DNA of 64,000 bases from Nostoc commune NIES-4072 (GCF_003113895.1 NZ_BDUD01000001.1:5700516-5764515); one strand, 5' to 3'; counted from the stretch's first letter, positions 16,516 to 26,365 are shown. The notes: generated from the letters alone by a model not told the origin. Numbers and translations are program-made.

Positions 16516-16631
16516 GATTATTTTCCCTTTTAGTTATCAATCGCCAATCTAGAGGGCTAATTGATTTCACTCTACAACCTGAAGGTAGCAGCAAGAGTCT
16601 TTGTTAAGTTATTTGTCTGAATTAGGTATTA

Positions 16632-16676
16632 GCGGCTGGGGACTGGGGACTGGGGACTAGGGATTGGGCATTGAAT
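16632..16676. repeat. short tandem repeat (GGGGACT heptamers)
   Basis: CTGGGGACTGGGGACTGGGG followed by degenerate units. The same heptamer family appears inside cysS (about 29759-29844) and after it in other intergenic regions. Confidence 0.8.
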
Positions 16677-16815
16677 ATTAGTTATTCTTTCTCCCTCATC
16701 TTCCTTACCTCCCCTACTCCCTACCACATTCCAAATTTAAAACTGTATTATCCCCTACTTGACAAGTCACACGTTATAGCGTACCTTCGTTCGCAAACAG
16801 TTATTTTTTAGAAGC

Positions 16816-17400
16816 TTATGTTTTAGTTAAGACAAACACACTTCCCTCGTTACCTCTGCCAATCCGCAGATCGTTATCTATATAGGTGATATCTAACCAG
16901 CCTTGCTGATTATCACTCTTAATTGCAAAATCAATTGCGGGAAATTTTCTACCTGCTTCAATTTGTTGGATAAAAGTTACCGGAGAATTGTATTCTATTA
17001 AACGTTGTAAGCCGATAATAGACCGCTCAAATTTTACTTGGACACGCCGACCAGAAACTGGCTCAAATTTAGCAGCAACGCTAACTAATCCTTCTAAATA
17101 AGGTAAGCCATAAATCTCAGCTATGTTGTAAACACTGGCAGTATCAACCCGGATACACTGATAGATTTGACCCAGTTTGCACAAAGGTAGACCATCTAAG
17201 TTTAAAAGAGCCTTGCTGGTGGTGTATAGTAATCGCCAATTACCATCTAGCAAATTACTAGCTTCTACCGGACGGGGTGTAGGATTAAAATCTTCTAAAT
17301 TGACGATCGCTGCTAAGATAGCCTGTTTCTGGGCTTGAGTCGCCAGTAGACCGCGATTTGTCCCAGCGATCGCATCCATTAAAGCCGCTTTTTTGCTCAT
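16816..17400 (-). CDS. PAP/fibrillin family protein
   Basis: 194 residues with family features: an N-terminal helix KKAALMDAIAGTNRGLLAT, LLDGNWRLLYTTSKALLNLDGLP (about 48-70), a central barrel (QVKFERSIIGLQRLIEYNSP) and the C-terminal WLDITYIDNDLRIGRGNEGSVFVL, where DLRI.RGN..S.FVL is the usual ending. Plastid relatives (plastoglobulins) coat lipid bodies and bind isoprenoid or quinone lipids; cyanobacterial members are thylakoid-associated. Specific ligand unknown. Confidence 0.88.
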   Translation of the reverse strand: MSKKAALMDAIAGTNRGLLATQAQKQAILAAIVNLEDFNPTPRPVEASNLLDGNWRLLYTTSKALLNLDGLPLCKLGQIYQCIRVDTASVYNIAEIYGLPYLEGLVSVAAKFEPVSGRRVQVKFERSIIGLQRLIEYNSPVTFIQQIEAGRKFPAIDFAIKSDNQQGWLDITYIDNDLRIGRGNEGSVFVLTKT

Positions 17401-17642
17401 CGCCTGTCACCTCAAAAATCAGTCCTTATCATCAGCATAAACAAGATATTCATAACCTATGTGTAGAACCATAAAAATTACTAAATAAACCCTTTGCGTA
17501 AGCAATACGCCTATTAAATAAAAAAATTCTATCTGAATGCGGATTTATCAACAAAAGGGTTGAAAAGATAACTAAATTAATCCGTGCCAAGTGATAGACT
17601 CTAAATGTCAACTTACGTAAACCTTTTCTTGTCCTCTTTGAT

Positions 17643-17879
17643 ATGTTGAACTCTCCATTACGTGAAGTACCCCGTAATCAACGAGCCGATGTCATCCCCT
17701 TAAAGCAAGAGTCCTCTTTGTTGGACTGGTTGCAAACCAACGGTCGGATCATCGCGCGTGACGTTCACGAACCGGATTTTCAAGATGACGAAGAAGAAAT
17801 AGACTCCCTAATGGGTGTAGAAGATGGAATTGGCTACGACCTTGATGATGATGACGATATAGGAATCGCCGAGGATTAG
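17643..17879 (+). CDS. DUF3134 family protein
   Basis: 78 residues: LREVPRNQRADVIPLKQESSLLDWLQTNGRI, ARDVHEPDF, then a run of acidic residues ending DLDDDDDIGIAED. The N-terminal half matches the cyanobacteria-only DUF3134 family; the polyacidic tail is also typical. No known function. ATG at 17643. A palindromic element begins 11 bp after the stop. Confidence 0.8.
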   Translation: MLNSPLREVPRNQRADVIPLKQESSLLDWLQTNGRIIARDVHEPDFQDDEEEIDSLMGVEDGIGYDLDDDDDIGIAED

Positions 17880-17889
17880 CCTTTTCAGG

Positions 17890-18000
17890 CTAGTACCGAC
17901 AGGCGGAATTCAAAAGTTAAAAGTCAAAAGTCAAAGAATCCTATTCTGCCCTTTTGCACCATTTGAAATGGTATGTTTATTTCCGACGTGCTGTGCTAAG
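17890..18000 (+). repeat. CTAGTAC-family palindromic element, copy A (111 bp)
   Basis: Starts CTAGTACCGACAGGCGGAA, contains AAAAGTCAAAAGTC, and ends TTTATTTCCGACGTGCTGTG. Same family as 28557-28662 and, inverted, 40971-41081. Ends are inverted (GGCGGAA near the left, TTCCG.CGTG near the right). No coding capacity. Confidence 0.85.
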
Positions 18001-18064
18001 GACTTGGTAGTATCCTTAGTTGCTGATATTGAATTTTATATGTGTGGAGTGAAGGGAAACTTCT

Positions 18065-19156
18065 GTGGACGCTAAATTATCTCCTGAGCAAGGTTTAAAT
18101 ATTTCTGGAATCGCTCTAGCCTCTTTATTAACCGTAGGGCTAGCTACAACAGCATTTTTCTTGGATTCGATGGCCAATAGGCTACCCTGGCAAAGTATGT
18201 CGTTAACTCTGCCACTACTATTGTGTGCGTTGGGTTCAGGTGTGGTGGGCTATTGGGTAATACCCCTACTTCAAGCGCTCAAAACTGGACAAATAATTCG
18301 TGAAGATGGCCCCCAAGCCCATCTAAAAAAGGCAGGCACGCCAACAATGGGAGGTATCTTTTTTATCCCCGTAGGTGTGATAATTGCCTGTATATTATCT
18401 AACTTTGCTAAAGAGGTGCTTGCAGTTTCGGCATTGACACTCAGCTACGGATTGATTGGCTGGCTCGACGATTGGCAAATTCTGCGCCGTAAATCAAATA
18501 AAGGTATATCTCCCGGAACGAAACTGGCTTTGCAGGTGGGTTTTGCAGCAGTATTTTGTTTATGGCTGATGTTTAATCAACCTTCTAATATTACAAATAT
18601 TGCTTTGCCTTGGGTGAGCTTTACACTACCTTTAGGATTCCTATTTTGGCCATTAGCAGGTTTTGTGCTAGTTGCAGAAAGTAATGCGACTAATTTAACA
18701 GATGGCATTGATGGCTTGGCAGCAGGAACAGTAGCGATCGCACTTTTGGCATTAGGGGCTTTAGTCGCACCTACAGCACCTGGGTTAATGGTTTTTTGTG
18801 CTGCTTTAAGTGGTGGGTGCTTAGGTTTCTTAGCCCATAACCGTAACCCAGCCCGCGTTTTTATGGGAGATACTGGTTCTTTAGCACTGGGCGGCGCTTT
18901 AGCATCTGTAGCGCTATTGACAAACACCTTAGTAGCTCTATTTATTCTCAGTGGTATCTTCTTTGTAGAAACTCTTTCGGTGATGGCACAGGTAAGTTAT
19001 TACAAAGCCACCAAAGGGCCTGATGGCAAAGGCAAGCGCCTCTTTAAAATGGCACCCTTACACCATCATCTAGAACTCACTGGCTGGTCAGAATTGCAAG
19101 TGGTTGGAGTATTTTATGTCATCGCTGCTATTTTGGCTGCCATCTGTTTGGCGTAG
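18065..19156 (+). CDS. mraY: phospho-N-acetylmuramoyl-pentapeptide-transferase
   Basis: 363 residues with about ten transmembrane segments. Family motifs: HLKKAGTPTMGGIFFIP (about 94-110), GWLDDWQILRRKSNKGISPG (aspartate pair, about 138-157), NATNLTDGIDGLAAG (about 213-227), NRNPARVFMGDTGSLALGG and the histidine cluster KMAPLHHHLELTGW (about 335-348). It transfers phospho-MurNAc-pentapeptide to undecaprenyl phosphate, making lipid I. GTG start at 18065; followed by a terminator. Confidence 0.96.
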   Translation: MDAKLSPEQGLNISGIALASLLTVGLATTAFFLDSMANRLPWQSMSLTLPLLLCALGSGVVGYWVIPLLQALKTGQIIREDGPQAHLKKAGTPTMGGIFFIPVGVIIACILSNFAKEVLAVSALTLSYGLIGWLDDWQILRRKSNKGISPGTKLALQVGFAAVFCLWLMFNQPSNITNIALPWVSFTLPLGFLFWPLAGFVLVAESNATNLTDGIDGLAAGTVAIALLALGALVAPTAPGLMVFCAALSGGCLGFLAHNRNPARVFMGDTGSLALGGALASVALLTNTLVALFILSGIFFVETLSVMAQVSYYKATKGPDGKGKRLFKMAPLHHHLELTGWSELQVVGVFYVIAAILAAICLA

Positions 19157-19182
19157 GCGCAGCCCGCCGCAGGCATCGCTCC
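19150..19182. repeat. GCGTAGGC...GGCATCGC unit
   Basis: GCGTAGGCGCAGCCCGCCGCAGGCATCGC overlaps the last codons and stop of mraY. It is the inverted form of the GCGATGCCTACGG...TACGCCTACGC unit found at 5385, 6418, 7145, 27279 and 52378. Confidence 0.7.
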
Positions 19183-19223
19183 ATTCTGAATCATGTTTTA
19201 AGAAAATAGTCGAATACAAAATG

Positions 19224-19256
19224 ACAACTCCCACTTCTCTAGGGAGTTGTTTTTTA
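19224..19256 (+). terminator. rho-independent terminator after mraY
   Basis: Perfect 9-bp stem ACAACTCCC/GGGAGTTGT with a 9-nt loop and a run of six T. Confidence 0.85.
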
Positions 19257-19429
19257 TTAAGAAAGGCAGAGGGCAGGAGGCAGGAGGCAGGAGGGAATGC
19301 TGCTTCCTGACTCCTGCCTTCTTCAAACGGTAAATTTATAAGTTTTAGATTTCTATATTGGTAAAGTCTGACGTTTAATGGAAACGAAGAACTTCCTCAT
19401 TTCATCGCTTGAGGTTTTTAAATAGTTAA

Positions 19430-21193
19430 TTATGAATTAATTATAGGATAGGTATTTACATACTCCATAACCCGATTCTTGCCTGTTCGCTTGGCCTCAA
19501 GCATCGCTTGATTTGCCCGATTCAGAAAATCTTTAACTGTAATCCCTGATTCTGATACAGCTATTCCAAAAGAAGCGGTAATGCCTTCGAGAATGCGATC
19601 GCCATCCTTCACTTGCATTTGTTCAACATCTATCCTCAGTTGTTCTACTCGCTTTCTCAAGTTTTCCAGTGTCATATTAGGCATTACAATTACAAATTCT
19701 TCACCACCCCATCTGCAAGCAATGTCAAAGGAGCGAATAGATTTTAATAGCAGTTGCGCTAATCCCTGGAGAACAATATTAGCAGTCAAATGCCCATAGT
19801 GCGAGTTGTAAGATTTGAAGTTATCGATATCAAGGAAAATAACACTAACCGGTTGCCCCGACCGTTCAGCCTCTGCTAACCTCTGTTCCGTTATTGTTTG
19901 CAAATAGCTTTGATTAAATAGTTGGGTCATCCCATCCCGCAAGTTATCATAGGCTAGCCGTTGTTTTATCGAGAGATTATTTAGTGCAATAGCTAAAGTT
20001 CTAGCAATAATCTCAGTAATTTGTTGCTCTTCTGGACTGATTTCTTTCAGCGCATAGATATGTAAAATACCAATTACTTCGCCTTGTCCAAACAATGGAA
20101 CACATAAATGTGTGCCGTTAATAGGCTCTATTAAGTGATTGCATATTAGTCCAGAATTATGAGGCAATAAAAGGTTTGATTTTCCTCTCCGCAATGCCCA
20201 ACAATCACATGCTGAAAATATTTCTTTACTGGTTCTTTCATCTCCCCAAAAACTATTCATCTGAACATAATTCTTAGAATTAGCAATTATATAGATACAA
20301 CCGCTCATATTAGGAAATAGCTTAGAACAGGTTAAAGCGACCACTTGATACACCTCATCTTCAGATTCGCAGCAATAAAGCATATCCGCCATATCTGAGA
20401 GATATATAAGTTCCTGTTTTTTTGCCTCTAATTTCAGCGTTTTTTCTTCTAGCTGCCGATTTAGATCGGTGAGCGATCGCTGTGCTTCAATAGATTCTGT
20501 AATATCGATACTAATGCCACCAATGCGGCAAGCGCCCGTTGCGCCATCGCTAAAAGGAAACTTAAACGATAGCCAGTAGCACGGCTGATCGTTACCAGGT
20601 ATCTTTACCTCTTCAATCAGCTTTAAGGGGCGTAGAGTCTTTAAAACGACTTGATCGTTTTCCATTACCCGCCGCCCCTCTTCTGGATCTGGCAAGTATT
20701 CACTATCGGTTTTCCCCAACCATTCTTGTGAATCTACCGAAAATCTAGCTTGTAGCTCCTGGTTGTAATAAAGCACTCTAGATTGCTCATCTTTGATATA
20801 GGCTCCAAAGGGGCCTTGATCTAGGAATAGCCGTTGTATCTGCTGACTGCGTTGAAGTTCGCGGGTATCTTCTTGATGTCTGGCGATCGCCTCTAGAATT
20901 TGATAAGCGGTTGGCATCAGGTAGAGTAAGGCAGACAAAGAAATAAAAGCCATTAGATCAAGTACGCCTAAGTGCAGCAGCGACACTGCCGAATGTGGCT
21001 CAAAAATCGCTAGAAAGTGATGAAATCCGCAAAATAATACGAATCCACCTGATAAGAAAAAGGCTAGCCAAAACTTAGAAGGGATAGTTGCCTTAGTTTT
21101 GGCAAAGAAAACCCCTATTACTATGGGGATGCCAAAGTATGAAAATGCAGTGATGCCGTGAGCAATTATGCAATTCCAGTAAATAGGCTCCAT
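19430..21193 (-). CDS. membrane PAS-GAF-GGDEF diguanylate cyclase
   Basis: 587 residues. Three N-terminal membrane helices (about 10-105) carry CGFHHF and PHSAV, resembling the histidine-bearing sensor region of ethylene-receptor-like proteins. A PAS domain follows (about 125-235, with WLGKTDSEYLPDPEEG), a coiled coil, a GAF domain (about 265-405) and a GGDEF domain (about 415-580) with RWGGEEF. The inhibitory-site RSFD lies five residues before GGEEF. It should make cyclic di-GMP in response to a signal sensed by the input domains. Monocistronic. Confidence 0.9.
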   Translation of the reverse strand: MEPIYWNCIIAHGITAFSYFGIPIVIGVFFAKTKATIPSKFWLAFFLSGGFVLFCGFHHFLAIFEPHSAVSLLHLGVLDLMAFISLSALLYLMPTAYQILEAIARHQEDTRELQRSQQIQRLFLDQGPFGAYIKDEQSRVLYYNQELQARFSVDSQEWLGKTDSEYLPDPEEGRRVMENDQVVLKTLRPLKLIEEVKIPGNDQPCYWLSFKFPFSDGATGACRIGGISIDITESIEAQRSLTDLNRQLEEKTLKLEAKKQELIYLSDMADMLYCCESEDEVYQVVALTCSKLFPNMSGCIYIIANSKNYVQMNSFWGDERTSKEIFSACDCWALRRGKSNLLLPHNSGLICNHLIEPINGTHLCVPLFGQGEVIGILHIYALKEISPEEQQITEIIARTLAIALNNLSIKQRLAYDNLRDGMTQLFNQSYLQTITEQRLAEAERSGQPVSVIFLDIDNFKSYNSHYGHLTANIVLQGLAQLLLKSIRSFDIACRWGGEEFVIVMPNMTLENLRKRVEQLRIDVEQMQVKDGDRILEGITASFGIAVSESGITVKDFLNRANQAMLEAKRTGKNRVMEYVNTYPIINS

Positions 21194-22060
21194 TGTTAAT
21201 CTAATATTAAAATTTTATTCGTTTCACTATAATTCTCGTATTTTAAAAGTGTAAGTAGAGAAAGGATGATTTTAGTAACTAGATGCCTTAGTTTTACAAA
21301 AGTTTTTATAGTCAGTTTCTCACAGGCTGCTCATTTTACCAAGTCTTTGCGCCGTGGAGAGCCAATGGCTTTAACAGTGAACAGTGAACAGTAAACAGTT
21401 ATCAGTGATCTATTTATCCCTGGGTTTAAGTCCCCCACCTCCAGGTGGAATGCGTTGGTGGCGGGTCTAAATCCCCCACCATACGCCTGATAACTGATAA
21501 CTGATAACTGATAACTGATTTAAATATAGGGAAATCGAAGTCATTAGTAGTTTTACAAAATCTTAGTGCTTTTTCATACTAATGACCAATTATTCCTTGA
21601 TGGTACAAGCCCCTAAATTTATTTATGGATAGATAAATTTTAAACTTTGCTTGGTTCAAGCCCCCGGATTTATTGTAACCAGACCCAAAAGTTGTCAGGG
21701 TCTGGAAGCATAAGCGAGGATTTTAGGGTCTGAAACCTTATTGTTGCGTTAATTAATTGTCAGCAAGTCCAAACTAACGGAAGTATAACTTGTCCTATTA
21801 CGCAGAATGGAAGCATAAACCGTGCCGTAAGTGCAGATATTCTTTCTTAGTTAAGTAATACTTATGTAGCTTTTCATGCTTAATAATAGTTGGGCATAAA
21901 AACAAGATATATCAAGACTTTCAGCAATTAGAGTCGAACAATTTTATGTAGTGCCTACTTCAACGACAATCGTCAAACAAGTAATGCTTTAAGTATGAAG
22001 GTTAAGAATAGATTATCAACAAAATAATGGGGCAACTTTAACAAAAATTAATTGTCTAAT
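21194..22060. other. intergenic region with repeats next to a transposon relic
   Basis: 867 bp. Contains AGTGAACAGTGAACAGTAAACAG heptamers (about 21374-21400), a CCCCCACC...GGTGG palindromic stretch (about 21430-21475) and tandem TGATAACTGATAAC (about 21487-21520). Then comes AT-rich DNA with an imperfect CCAGACCC/GGGTCTGG pair near 21680-21705. No gene seen. One end of the Tn7-like relic may lie here, but I cannot define it. Confidence 0.5.
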
Positions 22061-22249
22061 TTATGACTGAGGCTTACTAGTTATAACTGAAGAATTATTG
22101 GGAAATTCACCACTATTTTTGGCCAATTTAATCGACATTTCAATCAAAAAAGCAGCAAGGTTAGCTGTAGGACGACCTTGAGACGCAGCCCATACTTCTA
22201 AATCTTCTAAGACACTATCCGGCAACGTAACGTTAATTCTTTTGCTCAC
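22061..22249 (-). CDS. ribbon-helix-helix (CopG-like) small protein
   Basis: 62 residues: KRINVTLPDSVLEDLEVWAASQGRPTANLAAFLIEMSI is a compact RHH fold (strand, helix, helix). Such dimeric proteins bind operators and often act as antitoxins or as regulators in mobile elements. It is divergent from the transposase relic that starts 170 bp away, so it may be the element's regulator. No toxin partner visible. Confidence 0.7.
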   Translation of the reverse strand: MSKRINVTLPDSVLEDLEVWAASQGRPTANLAAFLIEMSIKLAKNSGEFPNNSSVITSKPQS

Positions 22250-22415
22250 TCTAAATGCTACCAGTATGTATAAACTAAATGCTCTATGAGTTTAAGAGTA
22301 AGGTTAAATTTAGATAATTTACATCATATTTACATCACTATAGATATATAAAAGATACTAGAGTCTGTCAAGCCAAAGAATGTTTGTGTTTGTTGTGTAA
22401 TGATGGGGTGCAACC

Positions 22416-22965
22416 ATGATGACACAAGAAGAATTCAACCAATGGTTTTTACTGGGAACTAGAATTATCCACACCCCGACATGGTGATTTCCCCTTTCAT
22501 ATTGCTCATATTGACCATACAGAATTAGATATTGAACTGAGATGTTCTCAAACAGGAAAAGTTTTAGGAAGACCTTGGCTAACTTTATTAATGGATGCGT
22601 TTAGCAGAAGAATTTTAGCTATCTATATTAGTTATGACCCACCATCTTATCGTTCTTGTATGATGGTGTTAAGAATTTGTGTTCAACGCCATTCAAGATT
22701 ACCTCAAATAATTGTTACTGATAACGGCAAGGAATTTTATAGCACTTACTTTGAAACATTATTAGCAATATTTGAATGTACTCTCAAAAGACGACCACCA
22801 GCAAAACCTCGATTTAGTAGCGTTTGTGAGAGGTTATTTGGAACAACCAATACCCAGTTTTTGTATAATCTGGCAGGTAATACCCAAATCACTAAAAAAG
22901 TCAGATTAATGACTAAATCTGTCAATCCTAAAAATCTCTCAGTTTGGACTTTAGGATTGCTATAA
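22416..22965 (+). pseudogene. Tn7-like TnsAB/TniA transposase, internally deleted
   Basis: ATG 22416 begins MMTQEEFNQW, the opening I associate with large cyanobacterial TnsA-TnsB-type transposases. Within about ten codons the sense frame changes, and the sequence continues with YWELE..., HIAHIDHTELDIEL (first Asp), LLMDAFSRRILAIYISYDPPS, IIVTDNGKEF (second Asp) and SVCERLFGTTNTQF (Glu): an rve-type DDE core. The N-terminal endonuclease/DNA-binding part is missing, as is the C-terminal part after residue-level WTLGLL. The full protein should exceed 500 residues; here about 170 codons remain. The element cannot move by itself. Confidence 0.8.
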
Positions 22966-22993
22966 ACGTTTAAGAAATATTAAGTATTAATAT

Positions 22994-24175
22994 ATGGTAA
23001 ATAACCAACAATTTTCCTCTGAATATCATACAGCTTCAGTATCAGAAAGACTGGCTTATTATGACTCATATACAATGGCACATCCCTATCTGGATATTGC
23101 TTTTGAGACTCTCAAGCCAATTATAAATAATTGTGGAGATTCACGAATTATTTTTATTGTTGGTCCAACAGGAGTAGGTAAAACAAAACTACGTCTGCTC
23201 ATCGAAAAATGGATCATCGAATCATCTTTATCTTTATTAGAAGTTAACAAAGGTTGTATTCCTGTTGCTAGTATTGAGGCACGTTTATTCTCAGGAGGAT
23301 TATTCAATTTCAAAGACCATCTTAAACGTTGTTTATATGCACTGGCAGAAGCACCAGAGCTAATTGATAATAAGATAAATTATGGAACTTCGGGCGTATA
23401 TCATAATTCTGATGGTCAATTAATAATTAAACCAGCAATTTTAGAGACTGAATTAGGATGGGCACTAGAGCAAGCTTTGAAACAGAGAAGACCGAAAATA
23501 TTTTTTATTGATGAAGCGCATCATTTATTAGCTGTAGCTAGTGGAAGAAAACTAACAGACGTACCTGAAGCAATTAAATCATTAGCTTCTCTTACTCAAG
23601 TTTTGCATGGATTAATTGGAACTTATGATTTACTGACCCTTCACGATATAGGCGACCAATTAAGTAGACGTAGTATTTATGTTCATCTGCCTCGTTACAA
23701 TACCGAATTTATAGAAGATAGAGAAATTTGGCACTCAGTAATTTGGAATTTTCAGTGTCAAATACCAACAAAAGAGCCACCAGATTTTCTATCGCATTGG
23801 GAATATTTGTATTCACGCAGCTTAGGATGTGTTGGTATCCTCAAAAATTGGTCAAGAAATGCCCTTGGAGAAGCATTAAATGAAGATGCTCCTACTGTTA
23901 CGCTCAAACATTTAGAGAAAAGGGCTTTATCAGTTGGTCAATGTCGAAATATTCTCAAACATATTAAAGAAGGAGAAGCTAGATATGCAGAAATTGAAGG
24001 AAAGATAGAAGAGTTATATCAAGACTTAGGTTTACGCTGTCCACCTATATCCAAACATCAAACAACCTCACAATCTGAAATCAAATCTCAAGATATTGAG
24101 CCGAAAAAACGAAAAAAATTAGTGGGAATTCGTAAGCCCAGACGAGATTCAATAGGGAGCGAAAATGCAGTTTGA
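22994..24175 (+). CDS. TnsC/TniB-like AAA ATPase of a Tn7-like element
   Basis: 393 residues with Walker A FIVGPTGVGKTKL (about 52-64), Walker B PKIFFIDEAHHLL (about 168-180) and sensor region VLHGLIGTYDLL, then RRSIYVHLPRY. This is the regulatory ATPase that connects target selection to the transposase in Tn7/Tn5053-like transposons. The frame is intact although the transposase is not. It overlaps tniQ by 11 nt. Low-GC like its neighbours in this element. Confidence 0.85.
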   Translation: MVNNQQFSSEYHTASVSERLAYYDSYTMAHPYLDIAFETLKPIINNCGDSRIIFIVGPTGVGKTKLRLLIEKWIIESSLSLLEVNKGCIPVASIEARLFSGGLFNFKDHLKRCLYALAEAPELIDNKINYGTSGVYHNSDGQLIIKPAILETELGWALEQALKQRRPKIFFIDEAHHLLAVASGRKLTDVPEAIKSLASLTQVLHGLIGTYDLLTLHDIGDQLSRRSIYVHLPRYNTEFIEDREIWHSVIWNFQCQIPTKEPPDFLSHWEYLYSRSLGCVGILKNWSRNALGEALNEDAPTVTLKHLEKRALSVGQCRNILKHIKEGEARYAEIEGKIEELYQDLGLRCPPISKHQTTSQSEIKSQDIEPKKRKKLVGIRKPRRDSIGSENAV

Positions 24176-25100
24176 CAAATTAACCTTATATCGAAGTTAT
24201 GATTTGCATACTCCAGATATCCCAGAACGTAGTGTTTTATATTTTTTAGAGCCAATTAATGTTGGAGCTATTGAATGTGAAAGTTTAATTAGTTATCTCA
24301 TTCGTTTAGCTGAGGTTCATTGCGTTACTCCGGATAAATTAATCAAGCATAAAATCTACCCATTTTTTTGGGGGCATGATGACTTATCGGGATCTTGTAA
24401 GGGAATTGTTGGTAGGACTTTTACAAGTCGTTCTCATATCAAGTTACTAAACTTTAGTGGTTGGTATACATCTAAATTAGTTGAATCTCTAGAAATTCTC
24501 ACTTTACGTAGTGATTTAACCTGTCTAACTATGATGTATTGGCATGAATTAATAACTTATGTTTATTTACTTCGTGATTGCAAAGCTTGGTGCCCTTTAT
24601 GCTACAGCTATTGGCATCAAAATAAATTACCTATATACGAACCATTACTTTGGTCTTTTGAGCCAGTTGCAGTATGCCCCCAACATCATTATCCTCTAAT
24701 TACACAATGTCCTCATTGCAATCATAAATTACCTATCATAGCTCCTAACTCGCGGACTGGATATTGTAATCATTGTGGAGAATGGTTAGGAAATTTAAAG
24801 AAATATCATATTAAATCAGATGGATTATATCACTCAGAAATCGCATTACAATCAGAGCTAATTAAGATTCTTGGTTCATTAATCGCTTTTAACACTAAAG
24901 TATTTGAGTCGGAAACTACAAGATTTTACAGACAAATTATTGCATATTTTCAACTGAAAGAATTATCAAGGCTAGAATTATCAAACCATCAAATTTCTCA
25001 AAAACGAATACATAAATGCATGAGCCATATAGAACATACTATTGAAGATTTCTGGAAGCTATCATCTAGAGTAGCTTTGGAAAAGTCCCCAAAAAACTAG
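24165..25100 (+). CDS. TniQ/TnsD-like target-selection protein
   Basis: 311 residues. The N-terminus ECESLISYLIRLAEVHCVTPDKLI is the conserved TniQ opening. Zinc-binding cysteines follow: CPLC (about 143-146), CPQHH, CPHC and CNHCG (to about 206). The C-terminal part is helical and shorter than in full TnsD proteins, ending at KSPKN; it may be a short TniQ or truncated. It would direct insertion in a Tn7-like system. No Cas gene or CRISPR array accompanies it here. Confidence 0.8.
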   Translation: MQFDKLTLYRSYDLHTPDIPERSVLYFLEPINVGAIECESLISYLIRLAEVHCVTPDKLIKHKIYPFFWGHDDLSGSCKGIVGRTFTSRSHIKLLNFSGWYTSKLVESLEILTLRSDLTCLTMMYWHELITYVYLLRDCKAWCPLCYSYWHQNKLPIYEPLLWSFEPVAVCPQHHYPLITQCPHCNHKLPIIAPNSRTGYCNHCGEWLGNLKKYHIKSDGLYHSEIALQSELIKILGSLIAFNTKVFESETTRFYRQIIAYFQLKELSRLELSNHQISQKRIHKCMSHIEHTIEDFWKLSSRVALEKSPKN

Positions 25101-25248
25101 AGATGGACAAAACCATCTTGCAGGAATTAATTTTTTGATTTTAAAAATTGTTTTCTTGTAACCATAATTTGTCCAATAGCTAATTGGAAGCAAAAGATGT
25201 CCTTTTCTGCCAAGTTATCGTTCCAGTGACATTTATCCGTGGGCTTTA

Positions 25249-25320
25249 ATTGCGAATTGCGAATTGCGAATTGCGAATTGTGCTGACTATTGACTATTGA
25301 CCAATGACCAATGACTAATT
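25249..25320. repeat. short tandem repeats (ATTGCGA and TTGACTA/ATGACCA heptamers)
   Basis: Four to five units of GAATTGC (25253-25280) run straight into TATTGACTATTGACCAATGACCAATGAC-type units that end at the moaB stop codon. Confidence 0.85.
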
Positions 25321-25815
25321 ACAAACCTGACTTACCAAGTGAGTAAGTTCGGGTAAAATCAATTTTTCCATCGCCAGTCGCACAGCATTACTCGAACCAG
25401 GAAGCGAGAAGATCAATTTATTTTGATAAACACCAGCAACAGCGCGAGAAGCGATCGCCCGCGAACCAATTTCTTGATAACTTAAAAAACGGAATAACTC
25501 ACCAAATCCCGGTAAGGTTTTCTCTAGTAACTTTTCAATGGCATCATAAGTGGTATCTCTTGGTGCAATACCTGTACCACCACTGAAAATTACAGCATTC
25601 AAATTTGAGCTTTTACCTAGATTTTCTATCTGCTCTTGAATTTGTGTTGGTTCATCTTTAATAATTGTGTAGGCTCCTACAGCATGGTTAGCATCAAGGA
25701 GTAACTGCTGAATTAGCTGACCACTTTTGTCTGTTTCATAAGTACGTGTATCGCTGACAGTAATCACAGCACAAGTTACCGTCATTCTAGGCGAGTCTTG
25801 GTGGGGTTGTGACAT
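25315..25815 (-). CDS. moaB: molybdenum cofactor biosynthesis protein B (MoaB/Mog family)
   Basis: 166 residues of the MoaB/MogA molybdopterin-adenylyltransferase fold: CAVITVSDTRTYETDKSG (about 15-32), VIFSGGTGIAPRDTTYDAIE (about 85-104), PGFGELFRFLSYQEIGSRAIASRAVAGVY and LIFSLPGSSNAVRLAMEKLILPEL. It is expected to adenylylate molybdopterin. MoaB and MogA cannot be separated by eye; MoaB is chosen for its length and the lone-domain form. Its 3' end abuts tandem repeats. Confidence 0.9.
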   Translation of the reverse strand: MSQPHQDSPRMTVTCAVITVSDTRTYETDKSGQLIQQLLLDANHAVGAYTIIKDEPTQIQEQIENLGKSSNLNAVIFSGGTGIAPRDTTYDAIEKLLEKTLPGFGELFRFLSYQEIGSRAIASRAVAGVYQNKLIFSLPGSSNAVRLAMEKLILPELTHLVSQVCN

Positions 25816-25919
25816 TATAGCTTACTCATGAATTTTGACTAATGGATAATTGGGCATGGTAAATGGTGCATTCATTGAACATGACAATTCCCCATGCTCC
25901 ATGCCCAATGCCCTATACC

Positions 25920-26261
25920 CTATGCGTCATTTTTGCTCAGTCCCAGATCATTTTCTTCAGCATACCGTTCCATAAAGCGCATAAAGCGATCCCATTCTTG
26001 GGGAGATTTCATTACGTAAAGTGCTTCTAATGCTTCCGGTTTCCCGTTAATAAATTTAGCTTTAACTTCACGGGTAATTATCTCTCCTTCTTGGTCAATC
26101 AGGTACATCCCGGTAATATCTTCGGTGCTACCTTGATCTAAAATCTTTGGATTGGTAAAAATAAACGTTGCTGTGCCACTGTCACCAGTGCGCGATCGCG
26201 TCAAGCGCACCTCTGGAGTTACTTCTTCGTCAAGACCTCTAGAAAACTGGATTTTCGCCAT
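25920..26261 (-). CDS. psb28: photosystem II assembly protein Psb28
   Basis: 113 residues: [65 protein letters not shown] and the C-terminal [22 protein letters not shown]. This matches Psb28-1, which binds PSII assembly intermediates and affects chlorophyll protein synthesis. ATG 26261; single gene. Upstream lies the disrupted dtd gene in the same direction. Confidence 0.95.
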   Translation of the reverse strand: MAKIQFSRGLDEEVTPEVRLTRSRTGDSGTATFIFTNPKILDQGSTEDITGMYLIDQEGEIITREVKAKFINGKPEALEALYVMKSPQEWDRFMRFMERYAEENDLGLSKNDA

Positions 26262-26365
26262 GATGACTGAATTTAAACTTTTGTGATGGTTAATCTAATA
26301 TTCTCTCATCAATTAGAACACCACGATCTAGAGGCTACTGTTATTCTTCTTTTTAGTGTATGTAC

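Noticed and set aside
22416..25100. CRISPR-associated transposon (type V-K like)
   Set aside because: TnsB/TnsC/TniQ-like genes are present, but TniQ and TnsC are longer than in V-K systems, there is no Cas12k-like gene and no CRISPR repeat up to the next housekeeping gene.
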